Position numbers and translations under genes: made by a program. A stretch of DNA of 64,000 bases from Planotetraspora silvatica (GTDB lineage: Bacteria > Actinomycetota > Actinomycetes > Streptosporangiales > Streptosporangiaceae): contig NZ_BOOQ01000003.1 of assembly GCF_016863315.1 (NCBI RefSeq), forward strand, positions 248,001 through 312,000, given 5' to 3'. The notes below the pieces were generated by a model. It was not told the origin of the DNA and did no database searches. It saw nothing but the letters and a program-made list of their open reading frames with translations. Within the stretch, counting starts at the first letter, position 1; each line of letters begins with the position of its first letter. Of this stretch, positions 7,851 through 16,782 are shown in pieces.

Positions 7851-8549
7851 ATGGCTATGACCACCCCGTCGCACACGCGGATCGAACCCGGAATCCTCTA
7901 TTTCGGCACCCCGGTGGTGCTGATCTCCACCCTCAACGAGGACGGGTCCGCCAATCTGGCGCCGATGTCGTCCGCCTTCTGGCTCGGCTGGCGGGCCATG
8001 CTCGGCCTCGGCGCCCGCTCGAAGACCGCGCAGAATCTGCTCAGGACCCGCGAGGGTGTGCTGAACCTGCCGTCGGACTCGCTCGCCTCGGCCGTCGACC
8101 GGCTCGCGCTGACGACGGGTTCGGATCCCGTGCCGCCGACCAAGCGCAGGCGCGGGTACCACTTCGTGGCCGACAAGTTCGCCCGCGCCGGCCTCACGCC
8201 CGTCGCGTCCGAGACGGTGGGCCCGCCGAGAGTCGCCGAGTGCCCGGTGAACATGGAGGTGGTCGTCGAGGGGGTGCATCCCGTGGCCGACGACGACGAG
8301 GCCCAGCGCGGCGGGATCGTGGCGATCGAGGTCCGCGTCCAGCGGGTGTACGTCCACGAGGAGATACGGATGGCCGGCACGACCGACCGGATCGACCCCG
8401 ACGCGTGGCGGCCCCTGATCATGAGCTTCCAGAAGTTGTACGGCCTGGGCCCGCAGGTGCATCCCTCGACCCTCGCGCGCATACCCGAACACCTCTACCG
8501 TGGCCCGGACATCGAGCGTGCGCGGGAGGCCGCCATTACGACAGGTTGA
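7851..8549 (+). CDS. Flavin reductase-like (FMN-binding split-barrel) protein
   Basis: About 232 residues. The N-terminal part fits the flavin reductase/split-barrel fold: GILYFGTPVVLISTLNEDGS, then LAPMSSAFWLGWRAMLGLG and TRE-GVLNLPS. These proteins bind FMN and often serve two-component oxygenases or hydrolyse flavin-linked substrates. The start is uncertain: ATG 7851 and 7857 lack a clear Shine-Dalgarno, and GTG 7818 would add 11 residues. The last 14 bases overlap the convergent DMT gene. Confidence 0.8.
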   Translation: MAMTTPSHTRIEPGILYFGTPVVLISTLNEDGSANLAPMSSAFWLGWRAMLGLGARSKTAQNLLRTREGVLNLPSDSLASAVDRLALTTGSDPVPPTKRRRGYHFVADKFARAGLTPVASETVGPPRVAECPVNMEVVVEGVHPVADDDEAQRGGIVAIEVRVQRVYVHEEIRMAGTTDRIDPDAWRPLIMSFQKLYGLGPQVHPSTLARIPEHLYRGPDIERAREAAITTG

Positions 8550-9444
8550 TCAAGATGATCCCGGCCACGACGACGGCACTGGCCAGAGCCCGCTTCGAAC
8601 CGAACCGCTCGCCGAGGAACACCGCAGCGATGATCGCGCCGAAGATGATGCTGGTCTCCCGGAGCGCGGCGATCGGCGCGAGCGCACCCCGTGTCTGGGC
8701 CCACAACACCAGCCCGTACGCCAGCAGCGACGCCACTCCTCCGCCGAGACCGGCCGCGAGCGAGGGGCGCATCAGCCCGGGCAGCGCACGGCCGCGCCGG
8801 ACCACGGCGATCAGGGGCAGCACCGGCCCCTGGAACAGGAACAACCACGAGGCATAGGTGAGCATCGGCGCGTGCTGGACGCCGACGCCGTCGACGGTCG
8901 TGTAGGCGGCGATCATGACTCCGGTGGCGAAGGCCGCGGCGAGCGCGGGCATGTGTGCCCGGTCGGGCCGTCCGCCGATGAAGACCAGGCCCATCAGCCC
9001 GATGGAGACGACCGCGACGCCGGCCGCCTCGGTCCAGGAGAGCTCCTGGCCGAGCAGGGTCGTGCTCACCACCGCCACGACCCACGGCGAGGTGCCCCGG
9101 GCGAGCGGATACGTCTGGCTGAACTGTCCGAGCTGATAACTGGCCAGCAGGAGGAGCTGGTAGGTGACCGTGAGGATCGAGGAGATGACGATGAACGGCC
9201 AGGCGCCGGCCGGCGGCAGACCGTTGATCGCGACACCGATCACCCCGATCGCGGTGAAGGGGATCCCGATGAGGGCGAAGCCGGTCAACCGGTCGGGCGA
9301 GCCGTGGGCGATGGCGTTCCAGGTCGCGTGAAGGAGAGCCGCCCCCAGCACGACGGCCACCACGGCGGCGTCCACGTGGGAGCTCGGAGCTCCCGCGGCC
9401 AGAGGTTCGAGGACGGCGTGCGGGAGCACGGAACGAGCGGTCAC
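8536..9444 (-). CDS. EamA/DMT-family transporter
   Basis: 302 residues with about ten hydrophobic helices in two EamA-like halves (breaks near residue 155). The repeats show LARGTSPWVVAVVS in the first half and ALRETSIIFGAIIAAVFLGE in the second, the usual pattern of drug/metabolite exporters. It sits in the cytoplasmic membrane, and its substrate is unknown. It ends 90 bp before the CDF gene on the same strand. Confidence 0.88.
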   Translation of the reverse strand: MTARSVLPHAVLEPLAAGAPSSHVDAAVVAVVLGAALLHATWNAIAHGSPDRLTGFALIGIPFTAIGVIGVAINGLPPAGAWPFIVISSILTVTYQLLLLASYQLGQFSQTYPLARGTSPWVVAVVSTTLLGQELSWTEAAGVAVVSIGLMGLVFIGGRPDRAHMPALAAAFATGVMIAAYTTVDGVGVQHAPMLTYASWLFLFQGPVLPLIAVVRRGRALPGLMRPSLAAGLGGGVASLLAYGLVLWAQTRGALAPIAALRETSIIFGAIIAAVFLGERFGSKRALASAVVVAGIILINLS

Positions 9445-9534
9445 CTTGAGGGCGCTCCTTGGCGATGGTGAGGGAGGATCCCGCGCATGAGCGCGTACGG
9501 CCGAGCCTCGGCGGGCTCGTCCCGTCCGGTGCGC

Positions 9535-10740
9535 TCAGGCGGCCTGCCGGTGACTGACGAGTGGGGCGTGGTGATCGGTCCCGTCCGGGCTGTCCGGATC
9601 GGCGTGCACGGTCGCCGCGCGCAGGCGGGGCAGGGCGTGCATGAGCCGATGCTCGGTTTCCACGGCGACCGCGTGCGCCTCGACCAGGGACAGGTCGTGC
9701 CCGACGACGATGTCCACCTCGGCGCGCAATGCATGGCCGATCCAGCGTAGGCGCACCGAACCGATCCCCAGCACGCCGTCCGTGCCGGCGATGATCTGTT
9801 CGGCCTGGTCGATCAGGCCGGGGTCGACGGCGTCCATCAGCCGCCGGTAGATCTCACGCGCCGCGTCGCGGAGCACGTAGAGGATCGCGACCGTGATGAG
9901 CAGGCCGACGATCGGGTCCGCGATCGGAAGGCCGAGCGCCGTGGCGGCCGCACCGATCAGCACGGCGAGCGAGGTGAAACCGTCGGCGCGGGCGTGCAGG
10001 CCGTCGGCGACCAGCGCGGCCGAGCCGATCTCGCGCCCCACCTTGATGCGGAAGCGGGCGACCCACTCGTTCGCCACGAAGCCGACGATCGCCGCCGCGG
10101 CGACCCAGCCCAGGGCCCGTACGCCCTGGGGGTCGAGCAGTCGCACGACGGCGGCGTAACCGGCGAGCCCGCCCGATATCGCGATGATCAGCACGATGAC
10201 GATCCCGGCGAGGTCCTCGGCCCGGCCGTACCCGTAGGTGAAGCGGCGGCTGGCATGACGGCGGCCGACGGAGAAGGCGATGGCCAGCGGGACGGCGGTC
10301 AGCGCGTCGGCGACGTTGTGCAACGAGTCGCCGAGCAGCGCCACCGAACCGGACATCGCCACGATGACCGCCTGCATCGCCGCCGCCACGACGAGGACGG
10401 AGAACGAGACGCCGAGCACACGCAGGCCGCGGGCGCTCGACTCGAGCGCCGCGTCGGTCTTGTCGGCGCTGTCATGGCTGTGCGGCGTGAACGCGTGCCG
10501 GACCGCGGACGCCATCCGGCCGAAGCGCCCCCTCCCGCCGTCGGCGTCCTCATGGGCGGCCTCGTGGGGATGAGCGTGCCCGGGACCCCCCGGAGCATGT
10601 CCGTGGCCGTGTCCGTGAGCATGGCCGTGGCCGTGAGGATGCCCGTCTTCGTGGCCCTGCTCCCGCCCCGGCCGGTCGTGGGAAGGAGGCTCGTGACGAT
10701 GGTCGGACGGCGTCGACGCCGGTGGCCGCGTGTCGGACAT
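9535..10740 (-). CDS. Cation diffusion facilitator (Zn/Co efflux)
   Basis: 401 residues. A long His/Gly-rich N-terminal tail (HGHGHAHGHGHGHAPGG region) is followed by six membrane helices and a C-terminal cytoplasmic domain. Transport-site motifs DSLHNVAD in helix II and DGLHARAD in helix V give the HxxxD pattern of zinc-transporting CDF proteins. The His-rich tail probably buffers metal. The divergent ArsR regulator with a zinc-type site makes this its likely target. Confidence 0.92.
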   Translation of the reverse strand: MSDTRPPASTPSDHRHEPPSHDRPGREQGHEDGHPHGHGHAHGHGHGHAPGGPGHAHPHEAAHEDADGGRGRFGRMASAVRHAFTPHSHDSADKTDAALESSARGLRVLGVSFSVLVVAAAMQAVIVAMSGSVALLGDSLHNVADALTAVPLAIAFSVGRRHASRRFTYGYGRAEDLAGIVIVLIIAISGGLAGYAAVVRLLDPQGVRALGWVAAAAIVGFVANEWVARFRIKVGREIGSAALVADGLHARADGFTSLAVLIGAAATALGLPIADPIVGLLITVAILYVLRDAAREIYRRLMDAVDPGLIDQAEQIIAGTDGVLGIGSVRLRWIGHALRAEVDIVVGHDLSLVEAHAVAVETEHRLMHALPRLRAATVHADPDSPDGTDHHAPLVSHRQAA

Positions 10741-10776
10741 GATCCCTCGCTTGCGGTCGGCACGTTGTCCCGCGAG

Positions 10777-10792
10777 TATATGTAGTCATGTA
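10777..10792. promoter_or_regulatory. ArsR operator and -10 region overlapping the arsR start codon
   Basis: TATATG-TAGT-CATGTA is an inverted repeat (5 of 6 arm positions). It covers the likely -10 element and the ATG at 10788, so the mRNA may be leaderless. Binding would block the regulator and, across the 47-bp spacer, could also affect the CDF promoter. Confidence 0.6.
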
Positions 10793-11144
10793 CGCACGCG
10801 ACAACGAATCAGGTGCCAACGCCTTGCAGGAGCAACCCGCAGCCGATCGCGTGAACGCCGCAGTCGACGCGTTTCGCATGCTCAGTGACGCCACCCGGCT
10901 CCGCCTGATGTGGTTGCTCTCCCATGGCGAGTACGACGTGGGTTCTCTGGCGGAGACGATCGCCGTGGCACGGCCTCTGGTCTCCCAGCATCTGGCCAAG
11001 CTCCGGCTCGCGGGTCTGGTGCACACCCGCCGGGACGGCCGCCGCGTCGTCTACCGGGCCCGCGACGCCCACGTCAGGGCGCTCATCGCGGAGGCGCTGT
11101 TCCACGCCGACCACGAGGTGACCGGAACGCCCCGCCACGACTGA
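10788..11144 (+). CDS. ArsR/SmtB-family metal-sensing repressor
   Basis: This 118-residue winged-helix protein has the recognition region ETIAVARPLVSQHLAKLRLA and wing TRRDGRRVVYRA. The last helix contains D-A-H, ten residues, then H-A-D-H: the DxHx10HxxH alpha-5 site of zinc or cobalt sensors such as CzrA and NmtR. No N-terminal or alpha-3 cysteine pair is visible, which argues against an arsenic or cadmium site. It is divergent from the CDF exporter and probably releases it when zinc rises. Confidence 0.92.
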   Translation: MYARDNESGANALQEQPAADRVNAAVDAFRMLSDATRLRLMWLLSHGEYDVGSLAETIAVARPLVSQHLAKLRLAGLVHTRRDGRRVVYRARDAHVRALIAEALFHADHEVTGTPRHD

Positions 11145-11532
11145 CGCCGCCGACGCCGCGGCCCCTGGCGGAGCGTACGGAGAAGACGAACGGCCGCCGT
11201 GCGCACCGCGATCCCGGACGCCGACGAATCAGGTCGCACCGAACCTCCGTGAGCTCGCCGTGGGCGCGAGATTACCTAGGCACGTGGTGGGCGGACATGG
11301 CTTCCTGTCGTTCGATATCGGATGGTGTCGCGAGATCATTAGACGCTCGGGGCCGTGGGAACAGGCGGGCTCCGGGCTCGGCAAACCCCCTTCGCGGTCA
11401 GGGGATCGCGAGCGCCTGGCGGCCTCGGTCCCGCACTGTCCAACTCCCGGCTCACGCGACCTCAAGCGAGATAGCCACGCGCGGGCGGTGGGTAGCCCTC
11501 CCATGGACTTACCCGTCCAAAGGGGGCGAACT
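11145..11532. other. Gene-free stretch
   Basis: This 388-bp stretch follows the ArsR stop. No reading frame in it combines a ribosome site, start and actinobacterial codon bias. I see no terminator with a T run and no repeat. AAAGGGGG at its right end serves the next gene. Confidence 0.5.
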
Positions 11533-12024
11533 ATGAAACGTGTCGTCATCGGCGTGGTGAGCGTGGCAGGTACCGGGGTGGTCGTGGCGCGCTGGCTCGC
11601 GTCGCGGCACCGTGCTTCCTCGCCGGTCAAGGACCCGAGGGCGCAACACCGATGGATGGCGGTCACCATCAACTGCCACCCCGATGACGTGGCGCCCGAC
11701 GGCCGTCTGCCGCGTCCGCTGGCCCAACTCGACGTCGAGGTGCGCATCGAGAAGGCGCCCGGAGACCGGGGCACGGAACTCTACGCACGTCCCCGCGCGC
11801 CCGTGCCGACGGGGCGCGCCGCCGTCCTGGCCCGGCTCCGCGGCGACCATCCCCGCGAGATGGTCAGAACGGCTCTGCGCCAGGTGAAATCCCTCATCGA
11901 GACCGGTGAGGTGCTGCGTCCCGACCCGGATCTCACCAGACCGCGGCCTGCCAGGGCAGGAAGGGTGACGGCCAAGGTGGTCGACATGGCGCTCGCGCGT
12001 TCCGCGGGGGAGGAGCGGCTGTGA
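11533..12024 (+). CDS. Membrane-anchored protein of unknown function
   Basis: 163 residues starting MKRVVIGVVSVAGTG with one N-terminal hydrophobic segment, then a soluble domain. The segment AVTINCHPDDVAPDGRLPRP and LDVEVRIEKAPGDRGTELYA resembles small SRPBCC- or polyketide-cyclase-like sheets seen beside dehydrogenases, but I cannot assign a family. AAAGGGGGCG precedes the ATG. Its stop overlaps the GTG of the next dehydrogenase by four bases, so translation of the two is coupled and a joint role is likely. Confidence 0.7.
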   Translation: MKRVVIGVVSVAGTGVVVARWLASRHRASSPVKDPRAQHRWMAVTINCHPDDVAPDGRLPRPLAQLDVEVRIEKAPGDRGTELYARPRAPVPTGRAAVLARLRGDHPREMVRTALRQVKSLIETGEVLRPDPDLTRPRPARAGRVTAKVVDMALARSAGEERL

Positions 12025-13196
12025 AGGCGGTCTGCTGGCAGGGCGTCGACGAACTGACGGTCGAGCGGGTGCCGGATCCCGGGATCCTCAACGGTCAGGA
12101 CGCGATCGTCAAGGTCCTCGCGACCACCACCTGCGGGTCCGACCTCCACCTGCTGGGCGGCTACGTCTCGGCGATGCGCCCGGGGGACGTCATCGGCCAC
12201 GAGTTCCTCGGCGAGATCGTCGAGACCGGGCCCGACGTCCGGCGGCACAGGCCGGGCGACCGCGTCGTCGTGTGCTCGATCATCGGCTGCGGGCGGTGCT
12301 GGGCCTGCCGGCACGACCTGTGGTCCCTGTGTGAGAACAGCAACCCCACGCCGGACCTCGCGGAGACGCTCTGGGGCGGATCCACCGCCGGGGTCTTCGG
12401 CTTCTCCCACATGATGGGCGGTTTCCACGGCAGCCACGCGGAGTTCATCCGCGTGCCCTTCGCCGACCACAACGCGTTCCCGGTGCCCGAGGGCGTCGAG
12501 GACACGAGCGCGCTGTTCACGTCGGACGCCGCGCCCACCGGGTGGATGGGCGCCGACCTCGGCGGAGTGAAGCCCGGTGACGTGGTCGCCGTCTGGGGGT
12601 GCGGCGGGGTCGGCCAGATGGCGGCGCGCGCGGCGATGTTGCTCGGCGCCGAACGGGTCATCTCGATCGACCGGTTCCCCGAGCGCCTGGCGATGACGGC
12701 ACGCCACGTCGGCTCCGAGGTCATCGATTACACGGCCACCGACGTCCTCGCCGAGCTGCGGGAACGGACCGGAGGCAGAGGGCCGGACGTCTGCATCGAG
12801 GCGGTGGGGATGGAGGCCCACGGCCTCGGGCCCGACGAGCTGTACGAGCAGGCCAAGCATCAGCCGAAGATCGAGCAGGAGCGGCCGTTCGCCGTGCGGG
12901 AGGCGATCTTCGCGTGCCGCCCGGGCGGGTCGGTGTTCATCCTGGGGGTCTTCTCCGGCACGGTGAACCGATTCCCGCTCGGCGCCATGATGAACAAGGG
13001 CCTGACGGTCCGCGGGGCGCAGCAGCACGGTCATCGGTACATCCCGATGCTGCTCGACCGGGTGGCCAGGGGAGAGCTCGTCACCTCCCATCTCGCCACG
13101 CACATCATGTCGCTCGACGAGGCTCCGCTCGGATACGACATGTTCAAGGAGAAGAAGGACGGCTGCGTCCGGGTGGTCTTCCGGCCGGACATGTAG
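12021..13196 (+). CDS. Zinc-dependent alcohol dehydrogenase (formaldehyde dehydrogenase-like)
   Basis: 391 residues. Motifs are TTCGSDLH (catalytic zinc), GHEFLGEIVETG, IIGCGRCWACRHDLWSLCE (structural zinc) and the Rossmann loop WGCGGVGQMAARAA. An insert around EQAKHQPKIEQERPFAVREA is typical of glutathione-independent formaldehyde dehydrogenase-like enzymes. It starts with GTG overlapping the preceding stop. The partner protein upstream is unknown, so the substrate is left open. Confidence 0.9.
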   Translation: MKAVCWQGVDELTVERVPDPGILNGQDAIVKVLATTTCGSDLHLLGGYVSAMRPGDVIGHEFLGEIVETGPDVRRHRPGDRVVVCSIIGCGRCWACRHDLWSLCENSNPTPDLAETLWGGSTAGVFGFSHMMGGFHGSHAEFIRVPFADHNAFPVPEGVEDTSALFTSDAAPTGWMGADLGGVKPGDVVAVWGCGGVGQMAARAAMLLGAERVISIDRFPERLAMTARHVGSEVIDYTATDVLAELRERTGGRGPDVCIEAVGMEAHGLGPDELYEQAKHQPKIEQERPFAVREAIFACRPGGSVFILGVFSGTVNRFPLGAMMNKGLTVRGAQQHGHRYIPMLLDRVARGELVTSHLATHIMSLDEAPLGYDMFKEKKDGCVRVVFRPDM

Positions 13197-13265
13197 CCGC
13201 GCTCGGGGCGGCTCCGATCAACGCCCGCCGCCTCCCGTGGGGGAAGGCGGCGGGCTTCGAGGGGT

Positions 13266-13373
13266 TCAGCGGACGGTTGGGGCGGCCAGCCGTTCCGCCT
13301 CTTCATGAAGAGCCTGAACAAGGATCAGCTCCAAGCGGAGCTCCTCGTCCACGAGCCCGTCGAGGACGTCCAT
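13266..13373 (-). CDS. Small acidic helical protein (35 residues)
   Basis: ATG at 13371-13373 follows a near-perfect Shine-Dalgarno, AAGGAGG, with five bases between. The peptide MDVLDGLVDEELRLELI then continues with QALHEEAERLAAP, one strongly amphipathic acidic helix. GC-rich third positions agree with coding use. A longer in-frame reading up to 13589 exists but lacks a ribosome site. I do not recognise it. It is divergent from the HelD-like gene, with a 413-bp spacer. Confidence 0.5.
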   Translation of the reverse strand: MDVLDGLVDEELRLELILVQALHEEAERLAAPTVR

Positions 13374-13786
13374 CCGGGCCTCCTTGACACAAAAGACGCC
13401 CCGATAGTCACAGGGGTTCACCGGACAAAGCTGGGAATTTCCGATATCGAGTCGGACGGTGATCGCCGGCGAGGGTGGGACAGCCCCGTTATGGCAGGTC
13501 AACTCGGCATGAAGCCGATGCGAATTTCCCCGGATGTGACCGATATCTCTTGCGTATCGAATTCTCACTCTGCGTTTTACCGGCACCACCCAGAGTCAAT
13601 TCGGAAACGAACGGACGCCTGCCGGCGCGTCACTCCGGCGGGCGGGACCCCGGCGAGTGCGGGCGTACAAAAACGAAAACTCCCGGCGCGCGAACACGCG
13701 TAGCGGGAGCTCTGTGGCCTATGCTGGAATACTCTGTCGATTTCTCCTGAAGCCGACAAGTAATCCAAGAGGAGTTTATCAAAGAG
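13374..13786. other. Long spacer upstream of helR
   Basis: This 413-bp stretch is clearly lower in GC than its surroundings. It holds a GC hairpin (CTCCCG at 13680-13685 pairing with CGGGAG at 13704-13709, with CGCG inner arms) about 80 bp before the helicase start, then TATGCT at 13719-13724 as a possible -10. AGAGGAG at 13768-13774 precedes the ATG by about a dozen bases. I find no match to the rifamycin-associated element (GGGGCTTGC inverted repeat). Confidence 0.45.
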
Positions 13787-16057
13787 ATGGAGCGACGTCA
13801 ATCCGAAACCGTGCGCGCCGAGGCCTTGCGGATGGAGCAGTCCTACGTCTCCATGCTCTACGAACGGCTCGACACCGTTCGAGACCGGACGGAGAAGGCC
13901 CTCCGTGAAGTCCTGGCCCGGGGTGCGTCCGGCACCCGGCAGGCGGCGTTCGAGCGCGAGGTGGCCGCGGACGAACACGCGCGACGCCTCTCCCAACTCT
14001 CCGCCGTCGAGCGCGGCCTGTGCTTCGGGCGCATCGACGACACCGGTGGCGAGACCCTCTACATCGGCAGGATCGGCCTGCGCGACGACGAGCACGAGTC
14101 GAAGCTGATCGACTGGAGGGCGCCCGCCGCACGCCCGTTCTACGTCGCGACGCCGGCCGACCCCGGACCCCTCGTACGGCGCCGCCATCTCCACCTCCGC
14201 CACCGTACGGTCACCGGCATCGACGACGAGGTCTTCGACCTGGACCTGATGAGCGAGGTCGATCGCCGCACCCTGGTCGGCGAGGCCGCCCTCCTGGCTT
14301 CACTCAGGCGCGGGCGCACGGGCCGGATGGGGGACGTGGTCGCCACGATCCAGACCGAGCAGGACCGGGTCATCCGCTCCGGCCTCCCCGGGGTCCTGGT
14401 CGTCCAGGGCGGCCCGGGGACGGGCAAGACGGTGGCCGCGCTGCACCGCGCCGCATACCTGCTCTACGCCCACCGTGCCACGCTGGAACGGCGGGGCGTG
14501 CTCGTCATCGGCCCCAACGCCATGTTCTCCCGCTACATCAGCCAGGTCCTGCCGTCCCTCGGCGAGACCGAGGTGGTGTTGTCCAGCACGGGCGAACTCC
14601 ATCCCGGCGTGCACGCCACCGAGGAGGATCTCCCAGCGGCGGCCGTCGTCAAGGGTGACCTGCGCATGGCGGCCGTGGTGGAGAAGGCGGTGGCCGACCG
14701 GCAGCGCGTGCCCCCCGGCGACCTGGAGATCGCCGTCCCGGTGCGGACGTCCCTGCGTGACGGCGTCGAGGTCGTGGTCGAGGAGATGACGGTCCGGATG
14801 GGCCACGCCGCCTGCGTCCGGGCCCGCGACCGGGCACGGTCCCTTCTCCGGCCGCACAACCTCGCGCGCGCCGCCTTCGTCCGTCAACTGCTCGACGCGC
14901 TCGCCCGTGACGAGGCCGCACAACTCGACCGCCCGGTGGACGAGGAGGACCTGCGGCATTCGGCGAAGAACCTCTGGCAGCACCGGGCCGTCCGCGACGC
15001 CGTCGACCGTCTGTGGCCGGAACTCACGCCGGAAGGCCTGATCGGCGAGTTGCTCTCCGACGAGGAACTGTTGCGATCGGCCGCCGAGCCGTACCTCACG
15101 GAGGCGGAGCGCGCGGTCCTCCTTCGCCAGCACGACGCGCCGTGGACGGCCGGGGACGTCCCGCTGCTCGACGAGGCCGCGGAGTTCCTCGGCGAGGACG
15201 ACGGGCCCGCCAGGAGGCGCGAACGGCTGGCCGAGCGGAGACGTCAGGCCGAGGTGACGTACGCGGAGGGGGTTCTGGCGATCAACGACCTCGGCGAGCT
15301 GATGGCGGCGTCGGACGTCGCCGATCGGCACCGCGACGGCGGTCCCCTGGTCACGACCGCCGACAGGGCCGTCCGCGACCGTGACTGGGCGTACGGCCAC
15401 GTCATCGTGGACGAGGCGCAGGAGTTGTCGGCGATGGCCTGGCGGACCGTCATGCGCCGGGTCCCCACGCGTTCACTGACCGTCGTCGGGGACATCGCCC
15501 AGACCGGCTCCGCCGCGGGCGCCCGCTCATGGGGCGAGATGCTCGACCGCTACGTGAAGGGCCGCTGGCGGGAGGAGCGGCTGCTCGTGAACTACCGCAC
15601 ACCCGTGGAGATCATGGATGTCGCCGCGGACGTCCTGCGTGCGGTGGCGCCCGACCAGGCGCCTCCGGAGTCCGTCCGGTACGGCGAGGCCGCACCACGC
15701 GCCGTGCGGGCCGCCGACACCGACCTGCGCCGCCTGGCGGAGTCCGAGCTCCGCCAGATCGGGGAGGGCCGCCTCGCGATCGTGACGCCCGACGCCCGCC
15801 GCGCCGAGGTCGCGGCGCTGTTCCCCGAGGTGACCGACCCGCTCGACGCTACGGTGGCGGTGCTCACGGTCGTGCAGTGCAAGGGGCTGGAGTTCGACGC
15901 GGTCGTGGTGGTCGACCCCGGCACGATCCTGGGCCAGTCGGCCAAGGGCGGTCAGGACCTGTACGTGGCGATCACGAGAGCGACCCGGAGGCTGACCGTG
16001 GTCTACGAGGGCGCGTTGCCCGAGATGCTCGGAAGGCTCATCGGAAGCCCGGGATGA
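13787..16057 (+). CDS. helR: HelD/HelR-type RNA polymerase recycling ATPase
   Basis: 756 residues. The N-terminal part (about 1-90) forms a long helical hairpin, the arm that in HelD enters the RNA polymerase channel. A UvrD-like core follows: LIDWRAPAARPFY, Walker A GGPGTGKT near 207-214, Walker B VIVDEAQELS, the VVGDIAQ motif, VNYRTPVEI, and the C-terminal helicase motif VVQCKGLEFDAVVVVDP with YVAITRATRRL. Length and motifs fit the actinobacterial HelD class, which removes RNA polymerase from stalled complexes and in some species gives rifamycin tolerance. Resistance is not implied here, since no rifamycin-associated element is seen. Confidence 0.88.
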   Translation: MERRQSETVRAEALRMEQSYVSMLYERLDTVRDRTEKALREVLARGASGTRQAAFEREVAADEHARRLSQLSAVERGLCFGRIDDTGGETLYIGRIGLRDDEHESKLIDWRAPAARPFYVATPADPGPLVRRRHLHLRHRTVTGIDDEVFDLDLMSEVDRRTLVGEAALLASLRRGRTGRMGDVVATIQTEQDRVIRSGLPGVLVVQGGPGTGKTVAALHRAAYLLYAHRATLERRGVLVIGPNAMFSRYISQVLPSLGETEVVLSSTGELHPGVHATEEDLPAAAVVKGDLRMAAVVEKAVADRQRVPPGDLEIAVPVRTSLRDGVEVVVEEMTVRMGHAACVRARDRARSLLRPHNLARAAFVRQLLDALARDEAAQLDRPVDEEDLRHSAKNLWQHRAVRDAVDRLWPELTPEGLIGELLSDEELLRSAAEPYLTEAERAVLLRQHDAPWTAGDVPLLDEAAEFLGEDDGPARRRERLAERRRQAEVTYAEGVLAINDLGELMAASDVADRHRDGGPLVTTADRAVRDRDWAYGHVIVDEAQELSAMAWRTVMRRVPTRSLTVVGDIAQTGSAAGARSWGEMLDRYVKGRWREERLLVNYRTPVEIMDVAADVLRAVAPDQAPPESVRYGEAAPRAVRAADTDLRRLAESELRQIGEGRLAIVTPDARRAEVAALFPEVTDPLDATVAVLTVVQCKGLEFDAVVVVDPGTILGQSAKGGQDLYVAITRATRRLTVVYEGALPEMLGRLIGSPG

Positions 16058-16073
16058 CGACCCCGACATGCAG

Positions 16074-16107
16074 GTACGGCCGGCGCCTCGATCGGCGCCG
16101 GCCGTAC
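16074..16107. terminator. Hairpin between convergent genes
   Basis: GTACGGCCGGCGCC and GGCGCCGGCCGTAC form a perfect 14-bp stem with a six-base loop. It lies between the stops of helR and the DUF5324 gene. There is no T run, as is common for actinomycete terminators, so it probably serves both genes. Confidence 0.7.
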
Positions 16108-16155
16108 CCGTCCACCATGTGGAGAACATCGCCGGAAAACCGGCGGGGACAAGCG

Positions 16156-16641
16156 TCAGGAGATGTCGTCGCTCTTCTTGCCCACCTTGTCGGCGGCCTC
16201 CCTGGCCTTTTCTCCGGTCCATTTCGCCGTGTCGGACACACCCTCCCGCATGTTGTCCTTCATGGTGTCCGTCCAACGCTGGGCGTTGTTGCGGTACATC
16301 ATGGCGCCGACGGCACCGATCGCCGCGCCGGTGAGCAGCGCGAGCATCGGCCAACGTCGGCGGGACTTCACGGGTGACACGTCCACCCGGCGGGACATCT
16401 CGGCGAGGAACGCGCTGACCATCGGCGCGAACTGCTCCTCGACGGAATGCGAGGCCTGGTCGAGCTTGGGTGCCGCCCAGATCCTGGCATCCTCGAGGCG
16501 ATGGGCGGCCGCATCGCGAGCTGTCTCCGCCATCGGGCTCACTCTCCGGCCGGCCTTTCTGGCCTGCCCTTTCATCAGCCCGAGCCACGCCTGCGGCACC
16601 ATCGCCTCGGTGTGGCGCCTCTTCTTCATTGTCAGGGACAC
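16156..16641 (-). CDS. DUF5324-like membrane protein
   Basis: 161 residues. A basic N-terminus and a helix rich in charged residues and alanine are followed by one membrane segment (about residues 100-118, PMLALLTGAAIGAVGAMMY). The tail is lysine-rich: AKWTGEKAREAADKVGKK. This matches a small actinobacterial family (DUF5324) commonly found beside cyclophilin and rhomboid genes. GTG at 16641 is chosen because GGGGAGG lies six bases upstream. It is divergent from the cyclophilin gene. Function is unknown. Confidence 0.7.
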   Translation of the reverse strand: MSLTMKKRRHTEAMVPQAWLGLMKGQARKAGRRVSPMAETARDAAAHRLEDARIWAAPKLDQASHSVEEQFAPMVSAFLAEMSRRVDVSPVKSRRRWPMLALLTGAAIGAVGAMMYRNNAQRWTDTMKDNMREGVSDTAKWTGEKAREAADKVGKKSDDIS

Positions 16642-16782
16642 AATCAACCTCCCCTGTCGACGGGGCCCTGTTGACGACCCCCTTCCCGTGTGATTGCGGC
16701 TCAATCATGGACAGGTATGCGAGGCGCGCTGGATACCCTGTTCAACGGACAACTAACACCTGCATATAAGGGGGCGGCCTTC

